A stretch of 22,188 nucleotides of DNA, from IMG/VR virus record IMGVR_UViG_3300047667_000404, positions 1 to 22,188 of that record; one strand, written 5' to 3'. Under the pieces are notes generated by a model. That model was not told the DNA's origin. It did not search any database and saw only the letters and a list, made by a program, of their open reading frames with translations. Made by a program: the position numbers and the translations under genes. Source of the stretch: a virus. Below, piece by piece: positions 7,187 through 12,035 of the stretch (within the stretch, counting starts at the first letter, position 1; every line of letters starts with the position of its first letter).

Positions 7187-7716
7187 TACGCCTCCTTCCA
7201 TTTACCTTCTGAGAATTTAAACGTGTACTTCGTCATACACTGCGTAGTGTGAGAGAAAACAACAATACCTTCAGGCTCATATATGGCCTCTGCATCCTCT
7301 TTCAAGGTGAGCATTATATCTTCCACCATATTCTCGTAGTAAGCACCATGATACAGCACAGGAACAACGGCACAGATATTAGGGAGGCTAGGGTCTTGCA
7401 TCCATCTATAAGTATTAAACAAAAAGAATGCCTTCTCCTCAAGGTTGTGTGGGTTCTTCTGTATACCGAGTCCAGCCCATTCCCCATAGTGGTATCCATC
7501 TCCAAGCTTTGCAAGCTCCACATCGTTGCGACTTACCCAACCAGCGAAGCCATAGTTATCTTGCTCTGGTGTAATAAGCCTTTTACGGCTCTGTACCCCT
7601 ACTATCTTGCCATCTTCAATGATGATACAGGCATTTGTACCATCCATCTTCTCTGTCACTGTTACTAAGTCCTTGCCACCTCTAGGTATTTTAGGCCACT
7701 CTTTAAATTGTACCAT
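7186..7716 (-). CDS. Minimal RNA-ligase-like nucleotidyltransferase, 176 aa
   Basis: The covalent nucleotidyltransferase motifs are in order: motif I EKMDGTN with the adenylation Lys23, SRKR at 43-46 (Ia region), motif III GEWAG (78-82), motif IIIa FFLFNTY (97-103), motif IV EPEGIVV (147-153) and motif V TKYTFKF (K163, K167). These match the RNA_ligase (Rnl2-like) family and would allow ATP-dependent sealing of nicked RNA or hybrid substrates. There is no C-terminal OB or other accessory domain, so it is a catalytic core only, far shorter than T7 DNA ligase (359 aa). The start at 7716 overlaps the preceding stop (TAATG) with GGAGAG seven bases upstream; upstream in-frame ATGs would overlap the nuclease gene. 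It occupies the position of T7 gene 1.3 relative to primase. Confidence 0.88.
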   Translation of the reverse strand: MVQFKEWPKIPRGGKDLVTVTEKMDGTNACIIIEDGKIVGVQSRKRLITPEQDNYGFAGWVSRNDVELAKLGDGYHYGEWAGLGIQKNPHNLEEKAFFLFNTYRWMQDPSLPNICAVVPVLYHGAYYENMVEDIMLTLKEDAEAIYEPEGIVVFSHTTQCMTKYTFKFSEGKWKEA

Positions 7717-8030
7717 TAGAAATCTCTCCATTTTGTTAATCCCTTGATACATGTTTTCATATCAAGATTGTTAATAGGATTTTCGATAAGTGATTTTAGG
7801 TGGTTAAAGCTTGTATGACAAGCCACAACATTTCCCTTCACATATCCTTTCGTGTTGTCTACCCTGTCTACTGTACGTGTTGTATTAGATAATGGCAAGC
7901 CTGTAAAATAACATTTCTTAGCCAAACCTATGTTTCTCAGTGTAACGATACTCATACTGAACTCTATCCCTCTCTGTTTTGCGGATGCTGCTTTCCTTAT
8001 GTACCACTTCGCTATGCTTATATCACTCAT
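7716..8030 (-). CDS. HNH-type endonuclease-like protein, 104 aa
   Basis: The central signature is C40-Y-F-T-G, D55-R-V-D58, G62-Y, N67 and C71, N76 with H77 and K79, matching the C-x-x-T-G / D-R-x-D / G-Y-x-x-x-N / C-x-x-x-N-x-x-K arrangement of small phage HNH/His-Me nucleases. The N-terminal helix is basic (YIRKAASAKQRG), typical of DNA contact. It could be a homing-type nuclease, a packaging or host-degrading enzyme, or a junction resolvase replacing T7 gp3; the sequence does not decide. AGGAG precedes the ATG at 8030, and it is the first gene after the AT-rich gap. Confidence 0.7.
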   Translation of the reverse strand: MSDISIAKWYIRKAASAKQRGIEFSMSIVTLRNIGLAKKCYFTGLPLSNTTRTVDRVDNTKGYVKGNVVACHTSFNHLKSLIENPINNLDMKTCIKGLTKWRDF

Positions 8031-8327
8031 GTTGTTCTCCTAACTACCGGCTCTCACTGGTAGCATCATATGTACCGATATTGATACACATTATATCTAT
8101 TTTATTTTCTTATAGTACCCTTATCCATAGTTGCATAATTAGATTGAAATATCTATATTAGAGATATCTTCTTCTTTAAAAAGAAGTATTCATAAATACT
8201 TAAACAGCCTAATTATAATAACCTATTAAATATCTTTTATCTTGTTTATTAATAACAATATTACTAAAGCAATATTATTACCCGTAGGGTATTTAACTTC
8301 TACTTCTTTTACTGCTACTTACTTATA
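8031..8327. other. AT-rich non-coding region, candidate replication origin/control region
   Basis: No credible gene is seen. Bases 8101-8280 hold 35 G/C in 180 (19%). It contains a hairpin ATATCT/AGATAT (8149-8167), a CTTCTTT/AAAGAAG stem (8171-8186), two direct copies of CAATATTA (8256-8263 and 8270-8277, 14 bases apart), and TACCC-GTA-GGGTA (8279-8291), which could weakly terminate the leftward genes above. A CTACC/GGTAG stem lies at 8043-8061 just before the Shine-Dalgarno of the nuclease gene. A perfect TATAAT occurs on the minus strand but without a good -35. T7 has its AT-rich primary origin just upstream of the ligase region; the same relative position here makes an origin plausible (inference). 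Confidence 0.4.
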
Positions 8328-8477
8328 CTAATCTTCTATACTTGTTGTAGTAAAAACATGGAATGCAGGATAAGCATTACATAGTTGTTGTTCGTGTTCT
8401 ACTGCCTCATCCTCTCCTAAGTGCTCTCCCATCACTGATACATTCCCTTTGCTATCTCTTGCTAAGACGTAGTACAT
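8328..8477 (-). CDS. Hypothetical protein, 49 aa
   Basis: Read directly. The product starts MYYVLARDSKGNVSVMGEHL and contains EDEAVEHEQQLCNAYPAFHVF: a beta hairpin, a helix and a final strand. AGGAGAG lies five bases before the ATG. It overlaps the previous gene by 16 bases and is the last gene before the AT-rich gap. Its fold pattern resembles the 51-residue product at 4410-4565, but sequence similarity is too weak to claim homology. Confidence 0.65.
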   Translation of the reverse strand: MYYVLARDSKGNVSVMGEHLGEDEAVEHEQQLCNAYPAFHVFTTTSIED

Positions 8478-8749
8478 GTTGTCTCTCCTGTTGCTATGTA
8501 GAGAGCTTGTTCACGGGTTAGTTGTATACTTAGCTCGTCAGACCACCAGTAGCCCGCATCTCTGCGATTAACAGCAAGGCAATCTTCATCGTGGTTCGTA
8601 AAAAAGTTTCTTTCGGGGTTAAAATACCGACTATCCCGCAAACTATTCTCAACAAATGCCCTCTCATAATAACCATCTAAATCATCAAGCATAACATACA
8701 TGCCATCTTCCCATTGCAAGTATCTGGTATCATCAATATGTTTATTCAT
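8462..8749 (-). CDS. Hypothetical protein, 95 aa
   Basis: Not recognised. It is acidic and rich in aromatic residues (DGMYVMLDDLDGYYERAF, RDAGYWWSDELSIQLTREQA) with no membrane segment or metal cluster. The C-terminal LTREQALYIATG reads as a short helix. The ATG overlaps the preceding stop as TAATG. Confidence 0.72.
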   Translation of the reverse strand: MNKHIDDTRYLQWEDGMYVMLDDLDGYYERAFVENSLRDSRYFNPERNFFTNHDEDCLAVNRRDAGYWWSDELSIQLTREQALYIATGETTCTTS

Positions 8750-8907
8750 TACTCATCCCTCAGTGCTAGGCTGCATACAGGAATCAACACAGCAGTGATG
8801 CTAATATACACACACCACCCTATAGATAGTTGTTCAAAGATTGTGTTAGCTACATCAATGTTCAATAAGCTGGCTATAACGATAAATAGTATTTGTTTAG
8901 TGTTCAT
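8749..8907 (-). CDS. Small two-segment membrane protein, 52 aa
   Basis: Read directly. After MNTKQ come two hydrophobic stretches, ILFIVIASLLNI (about 6-17) and WCVYISITAVLIPVCSLAL (about 31-49), separated by a short polar turn, ending in RDE. This predicts a small inner-membrane hairpin protein. Phage-encoded peptides of this kind include holin-like and superinfection-immunity proteins, but its place in the leftward accessory cluster gives no function. It shares a TAATG junction with the next gene. Confidence 0.6.
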   Translation of the reverse strand: MNTKQILFIVIASLLNIDVANTIFEQLSIGWCVYISITAVLIPVCSLALRDE

Positions 8908-8918
8908 TGATTTACCCC

Positions 8919-9095
8919 TTAAATTTTAGTGATTAGGCTTTGTAATTCTGCAATCCATTCTTTGGGTATACCCTTGTTTGCAGCAAGATATCTTCTCATT
9001 GCTAGTAATATACTGTCAGCCCTCCTGTGGTTGTGAATTTTTATCGGCATTAGCCCTACAGGTGGCGCAGTATTATCTTTATATTCATCTTTCAT
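8919..9095 (-). CDS. Hypothetical protein, 58 aa
   Basis: Read directly. The product begins MKDEYKDNTAPPVGLMPIKI and continues HNHRRADSILLAMRRYLAAN then PKEWIAELQSLITKI. The pattern (Pro-rich N-terminus, basic helix, short Pro-x-x-W-I-x-E-L helix) is one I have seen in small phage proteins of unknown role. It overlaps the end of the preceding gene as ATGA. Function unknown. Confidence 0.65.
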   Translation of the reverse strand: MKDEYKDNTAPPVGLMPIKIHNHRRADSILLAMRRYLAANKGIPKEWIAELQSLITKI

Positions 9096-9313
9096 CGTTC
9101 TAGCTCCACTTTCAAAACCACATCAGGCCTATTACCATACACACAGATGTACATATCCTTCTTAGCTTCTTCTACTGTGTGAAAAGATATAGTAGAATGA
9201 CCAGCCCAATTACCCCCATTATCTACATCATTCCAAATGAATAAAAATCTACGTTGAACAACATAAGATGTAACGCCACTTTGATACCTCATAACTATTC
9301 TATACTTTGCCAT
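9092..9313 (-). CDS. Hypothetical protein, 73 aa
   Basis: Not recognised. Predicted mainly beta: MAKYRIVMRYQSGVTSYVVQ, then RRFLFIWNDVDNG, then a short helix TVEEAKKDMYI and a final strand DVVLKVELE. No signal peptide or metal motif. The ATG is preceded by AGGGTAGGA. Confidence 0.72.
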   Translation of the reverse strand: MAKYRIVMRYQSGVTSYVVQRRFLFIWNDVDNGGNWAGHSTISFHTVEEAKKDMYICVYGNRPDVVLKVELER

Positions 9314-9395
9314 TGTCCTACCCTCTAATGTTTGTTAGACGCACTGTACACAACACAGCTACGCCAAATGTAATGATGCTACCAATGCCCTTGCT

Positions 9396-9470
9396 TTATG
9401 CTTCAAGCTCTTCAAGATGCTGTACAAGCTCTTCTAGTGTGTAGTACTGCCCGTGATGTAAAAAACTCAT
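9396..9470 (-). CDS. Very short peptide gene, 24 aa
   Basis: GGAG lies seven bases before the ATG, which overlaps the upstream stop as ATGA. The product is a polar start (MSFLHHGQYY) and one amphipathic helix (TLEELVQHLEELEA). After its TAA the same frame stays open to 9318 and encodes a hydrophobic segment, discussed as a finding. Too short to assign; either a genuine micro-peptide or the first half of a decayed gene. Confidence 0.4.
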   Translation of the reverse strand: MSFLHHGQYYTLEELVQHLEELEA

Positions 9471-9637
9471 ATCGCTGCTCCAATGTAATCCCTAACTGCC
9501 CGCTTATGTCTAAAGAGAACACCATTTGTATTGTTATTCTCTTTTAATATGTACTCAGTGCCCTTGCTCATGTGACGTATAACAATAATCATGCTACCAG
9601 TGACACGTAATACACGCTCGTTAATTAGTTTAGTCAT
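9467..9637 (-). CDS. Hypothetical basic protein, 56 aa
   Basis: Read directly. Product begins MTKLINERVLRVTGSMIIVI and ends FRHKRAVRDYIGAAI; strongly basic with predicted beta strands and a C-terminal helix. It overlaps the preceding coiled-coil gene by eight bases and the next peptide gene as ATGA. Composition would suit nucleic-acid binding, but no motif supports it. Confidence 0.62.
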   Translation of the reverse strand: MTKLINERVLRVTGSMIIVIRHMSKGTEYILKENNNTNGVLFRHKRAVRDYIGAAI

Positions 9638-9827
9638 TGTCTTGTTCCTCCATACCAGCCAAGCGCATCATTTCTTTTTGCTGCGCTGATGTGAGAACTT
9701 GAACAAAAGGCTCTAGAGATAACAGAACTTTTAATAGTTTATCTTCACGTTCTTGGCATCTAACTTCAAGTTTATTTATCTGATTGCGTAATGCTTTAAC
9801 GTTATGTGTTAGCTCCTGCTTAGTCAT
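9630..9827 (-). CDS. Hypothetical coiled-coil protein, 65 aa
   Basis: Residues about 1-40 (LTHNVKALRNQINKLEVRCQ) have a clear leucine/isoleucine heptad pattern, then FVQVLTSAQQKEMMRLAGM and an acidic tail EEQDND. It is the second gene after the leader at 10165-10230 and overlaps the first by eight bases. Not recognised. Confidence 0.7.
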   Translation of the reverse strand: MTKQELTHNVKALRNQINKLEVRCQEREDKLLKVLLSLEPFVQVLTSAQQKEMMRLAGMEEQDND

Positions 9828-10164
9828 TACATAGCTCCTCTAGTTCTTCTAGTGTATCAATGCCATTCATTAGCTCTTCACCTTGAATATAGACATACAT
9901 ATTCACTACGGATTCAGCGTTGTCTAGCTTTGTAGTCACTTCCCCAAATTGGTCTTGCTCGTACTCCACTATGTCGTGGATTGCTTTAAATGCATGGACA
10001 TCATGCTTGATGAGCCACTGCTCACAATTGTAATAGCCTACTAAATAATAGTCCTCATTGAAGGAATGAAAGTGCCATTCGTCTTGGTTATCAGGTGTTA
10101 ACACACCGTCTTCGATACGGCTAAGGATGTGTGCTTTTAGTTCTGCTTTGATTGAATTGTTCAT
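9820..10164 (-). CDS. Conserved-looking hypothetical protein, 114 aa
   Basis: First gene of the second leftward block. The order is a basic helix (IKAELKAHILSRIEDG), HFHSFNEDYYLVGYYNCEQW, then a helix region ending SVVNMYVYIQGEELMNG. The E-D-Y-Y-L-V-G-Y-Y and V-Y-I-x-G-E-E-L phrases resemble a hypothetical protein family in other tailed phages, but I cannot name a function. It follows a 5' leader carrying a 14-base-pair hairpin about 30 bases upstream. Confidence 0.75.
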   Translation of the reverse strand: MNNSIKAELKAHILSRIEDGVLTPDNQDEWHFHSFNEDYYLVGYYNCEQWLIKHDVHAFKAIHDIVEYEQDQFGEVTTKLDNAESVVNMYVYIQGEELMNGIDTLEELEELCND

Positions 10165-10196
10165 GTTGTTACCTTTTGTGTTAGTCAGTTGATACG

Positions 10197-10225
10197 TTTA
10201 AGAATACTCAATGAATACTCTTAAA
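10197..10225 (-). promoter_or_regulatory. Long RNA hairpin in leftward leader
   Basis: The minus-strand transcript can fold UUUAAGAGUAUUCA against UGAGUAUUCUUAAA with one base between arms: 14 consecutive pairs including two G-U wobbles. On the opposite strand the two wobbles would be A-C mismatches, so the structure favours leftward RNA. Candidate RNase III processing site, stabiliser or attenuator. Confidence 0.55.
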
Positions 10226-10463
10226 GGTATACACCGACGTCATTGCGTGATGTATAACTATTACCGAATTGTTAAAGAACATGTTAGTTAGGTTTCTCTC
10301 TGCCCTTCCAACACCAATAAGACTACAGCATACAATTATTAATGCAACTATAAATATCAATATAAATACAATTAAATGATAAGGTGTTGAAACATAACGA
10401 GTTATACATGCAAATAAACATTAGACATAGACAAAACATGATACCAATCACTTTATTCAAGGC

Positions 10464-10492
10464 AATAAAAAGCCCTAATTAAAGGGCTTATT
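10464..10492 (-). terminator. Rho-independent terminator after first early gene
   Basis: In the leftward RNA, AATAAGCCC pairs with GGGCTT/UUAUU across a short A/U loop, and the 3' arm runs into a U-rich tract (UUUUUAUU). It lies 37 bases after the stop of the 83-residue early gene. In the opposite orientation the trailing sequence is also AT-rich, so it may act bidirectionally. Confidence 0.75.
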
Positions 10493-10528
10493 GTTATGTG
10501 ATTAATTAACCTTAGTATTATCAAGTTA

Positions 10529-10780
10529 CTAGCTAAAGGGTTCCAGCTTAACTTTTATATCCCTCCACATACGCTTTATATCCTCCACTTTGTATTCATT
10601 AGGGTCATATGCAAAATCTATTTCACATACATCACAATCTTCATCAATAAATTCACCCTGCGCCCATTCAACATACCCATACATTTCTTTACTTAACAGC
10701 TCTAATGCCCATTCCATTTCTTCTTTCTCCTCGACTTTACCCGTGAAACCTGCCTGTTGATTAACTACTTGTAATCTCAT
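10529..10780 (-). CDS. Acidic early protein, 83 aa
   Basis: First gene downstream of the tandem leftward promoters, isolated by its own terminator, so likely expressed immediately on infection. About 21 Asp/Glu against 10 Lys/Arg make it strongly acidic (VEEKEEMEWALELL, FIDEDCDVCEIDFAYD). Two Cys lie close together (DCDVCE). No homologous family is recognised. By position it parallels the first early genes of T7-like phages, which often encode host-takeover or anti-restriction DNA-mimic proteins; that role is inference. An ATG start is preceded by weakly purine-rich sequence (AACGGGTAT). Confidence 0.72.
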   Translation of the reverse strand: MRLQVVNQQAGFTGKVEEKEEMEWALELLSKEMYGYVEWAQGEFIDEDCDVCEIDFAYDPNEYKVEDIKRMWRDIKVKLEPFS

Positions 10781-10810
10781 AATATACCCGTTAGTTGTTT
10801 AAGTCATTAC

Positions 10811-10839
10811 AACATAATACCACATCATACATAAGTCAA
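10811..10839 (-). promoter_or_regulatory. Sigma70-type early promoter, leftward
   Basis: Minus strand TTGACT at 10839-10834, 17-base spacer, TATGTT at 10816-10811. It is about 30 bases upstream of the first early gene. -35 matches 5/6 and -10 matches 4/6 of consensus. Confidence 0.6.
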
Positions 10840-10884
10840 GTACTAATTAAAATAAACATACAAATAAATAAACATACCCATACA

Positions 10885-10915
10885 TATATAAGTACATGTA
10901 TGAAGAGCTAGTCAA
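10885..10915 (-). promoter_or_regulatory. Second sigma70-type early promoter, leftward
   Basis: Minus strand TTGACT at 10915-10910 with TTATAT or TATATA 18-19 bases downstream (to 10885). Same -35 hexamer as the neighbouring promoter, 76 bases away. Confidence 0.5.
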
Positions 10916-10951
10916 AGGACAGCTAGCGATAGCTATAGGCTTGTTAGCTTG

Positions 10952-10979
10952 CTAATAAGACTAACTATATACAAATCAA
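10952..10979 (-). promoter_or_regulatory. Third possible early promoter, leftward
   Basis: Minus strand TTGATT at 10979-10974, 16-base spacer, TATTAG at 10957-10952. Weaker than the other two but in register with them. Confidence 0.4.
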
Positions 10980-11055
10980 CCCTTTAGCCATTGTGTTCGT
11001 GTTAGAACGCTAGGCTACACTCGTCCCTCATTCCACCCGTAATTCATGAAGAAGA

Positions 11056-11070
11056 CCCCCACAGGGGGGG
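11056..11070. repeat. GC-rich hairpin, C5-ACA-G7
   Basis: CCCCC, loop ACA, GGGGGGG in otherwise AT-rich DNA. In the leftward direction the G-run is followed by TCTTCTTC, giving a terminator-like outline; it would block rightward-arm antisense transcripts before the early promoters. Alternatives: a protein-binding or DNA-processing site. Confidence 0.45.
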
Positions 11071-11226
11071 AATTGCTTTGTTGAGGGTGTATATGCATAG
11101 CACTCTACAAATTTCTACAAAAAAGAATTCTTTAAGAGTTATATACACTCAGTGGTTGCTGGATAAATCACAGCTCCCTTGCTCATCAGGTCTAAAGACC
11201 ATATTCGCATAGTAGCAGTAGAAGCT

Positions 11227-11256
11227 TTGATGCAGTAAAGTGTTCTTTATTAGAAT
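11227..11256 (+). promoter_or_regulatory. Possible rightward promoter
   Basis: TTGATG at 11227-11232, 18-base spacer, TAGAAT at 11251-11256 (5/6 for -10). It points toward the holin and structural genes about 390 bases downstream. Confidence 0.3.
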
Positions 11257-11295
11257 GTTTGTCTGCTATTAGTGTATGCTAATAGTATAAGTAGA

Positions 11296-11324
11296 TTGCA
11301 TTCTTGTTTCTTAATCTGTATATT
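11296..11324 (+). promoter_or_regulatory. Possible rightward promoter
   Basis: TTGCAT at 11296-11301, 17-base spacer, TATATT at 11319-11324. Good -10 and spacing but weak -35; could be read by an alternative or modified sigma. Confidence 0.3.
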
Positions 11325-11400
11325 AGATGTATGGTTTGCTTTAATGCAGATAAACAATTTAAAGTGTACTCCTAGACAATAGAGACATAAGAACAGTCCA

Positions 11401-11429
11401 TTGGCAGATACAGTACACAACTTTTTAAA
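11401..11429 (+). promoter_or_regulatory. Possible rightward promoter
   Basis: TTGGCA (5/6) at 11401-11406, 17-base spacer, TTTAAA at 11424-11429. The strongest -35 on the rightward side, with a weak -10. Confidence 0.3.
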
Positions 11430-11582
11430 CCTTATGTAAGTAAGGCAGTACAGAATATGTTGGTTACAACCCCTTGCGGAGTTATAAAGAGGACAGGCGT
11501 CTTTACTACGGTTTAGACTTAATAGTGTATCCACCTGTTTAAATTAAATATGTGATAACCCAACCAACATTTAAATTAATAC

Positions 11583-11626
11583 GCCTACCAAGCCTCTTAG
11601 CAATGCTCAAATTGTGTAGGCTTTTT
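11583..11626 (+). terminator. Terminator or attenuator-like leader before late genes
   Basis: AAGCCT (11590-11595) can pair with AGGCTT (11618-11623) followed by UUUU, an intrinsic-terminator outline with a 22-base loop. GCCTAC (11583-11588) can instead pair with GTAGGC (11616-11621). The 3' arms overlap, so the two stems exclude each other. It ends six bases before the AAAGGAG ribosome site of the holin gene. Confidence 0.4.
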
Positions 11627-11642
11627 ATCCTAAAGGAGATGT

Positions 11643-12035
11643 ATGAGTTGGTTTGCAAGTTTGTTTAGTAGCGCAGCAGCAGAGCCTATTACAGCTATTG
11701 GTAATGTTGTTGACTCCTTATTTACAAGTGATGATGAAAGACTTGATAAGGCTATTATTAAACAACGACTAGCTCAACAACCTGCCTTAGTACAAGCAGA
11801 GATTGGTAAGGTACAAGCTTCACATAGAAGTACATTTGTAGCAGGAGCACGTCCTTTCCTTATGTGGGTGTGTGGTGTTGGCTTCTTAATGGCTTTTGTT
11901 GTCAATCCTATTATGCAATGGTTTGGACTTGCATTAGTAATCCTTCCTGTAGAAGTAATGATGGAACTCACATTAGCAATGCTTGGCTTATCTGGCCTTC
12001 GCACAATAGAAAAACTTAAAGGCGTAAGCAAGTAA
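11643..12035 (+). CDS. Holin of the GTA-type three-TM family, 130 aa
   Basis: The sequence fits the GTA_holin_3TM family: a soluble N-terminal part with DERLDKAIIKQRLAQQPALVQ (31-51), then HRSTFVAGARPFLMWVCGVGF (61-81), three close hydrophobic segments (about 72-88, 91-104, 106-119) and the conserved end LGLSGLRTIEKLKGV (114-128). Such proteins are thought to open the inner membrane for release of endolysin. AAAGGAG lies just upstream of the ATG, and it is the first rightward gene, overlapping the first spike gene as TAATG. No endolysin gene is visible in the window; it must lie elsewhere. Confidence 0.85.
   Translation: MSWFASLFSSAAAEPITAIGNVVDSLFTSDDERLDKAIIKQRLAQQPALVQAEIGKVQASHRSTFVAGARPFLMWVCGVGFLMAFVVNPIMQWFGLALVILPVEVMMELTLAMLGLSGLRTIEKLKGVSK

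Larger units (their letters stand above)
10165..10528. other. Intergenic region: terminator, leader and hairpin
   Basis: No gene is supported. On the leftward strand it holds an intrinsic terminator (10464-10492), about 240 bases of AT-rich sequence, and a long hairpin (10197-10225) ahead of the next start. I see no convincing sigma70 promoter for the downstream block; several weak -35/-10 pairings exist but none with good match and spacing. An imperfect palindrome CATTGCGTGATG at 10240-10251 might be an operator. Downstream genes may depend on terminator read-through or an unrecognised promoter. Confidence 0.5.
10781..11642. other. Divergent control region between leftward and rightward arms
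   Basis: About 860 bases without a convincing gene. From left to right: three leftward promoters (10811-10979), an AGCTA-GCGA-TAGCT hairpin near 10920, a GC-rich C5/G7 hairpin (11056-11070), an inverted pair GTGTATAT (11087-11094) / ATATACAC (11141-11148) flanking the palindrome AAAGAATTCTTT (11122-11133), a CTATTAG/CTAATAG hairpin (11266-11285), weak rightward promoters (11227-11429), two TTTAAATTAA copies (11538 and 11570), and a terminator-like leader (11583-11626). This is the likely master control region of the phage. Confidence 0.6.

Noticed and set aside
7249-7668. 139-codon rightward frame opposite the ligase-like gene
   Set aside because: The opposite strand has all ligase motifs in order; this frame shows no family features.
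8256-8277. CRISPR-like or iteron array from CAATATTA copies
   Set aside because: Only two 8-base copies with 6 bases between; too few and too short for an array, kept only as part of the origin hypothesis.
10381-10450. Short leftward frame starting MFICMYNS in the early leader
   Set aside because: No Shine-Dalgarno, Cys/Ile-rich composition; it is leader sequence.
11250-11534. 94-codon leftward frame in the divergent control region
   Set aside because: It begins with a GTG lacking a usable ribosome site, is Cys-rich with unlikely composition, and overlaps promoter and hairpin elements.
11440-11540. Possible tRNA-like sequence in the control region
   Set aside because: Palindromic GGTTACAACC and a GGTTTAGAC stretch were checked; no cloverleaf with acceptor, anticodon and T arms could be formed.
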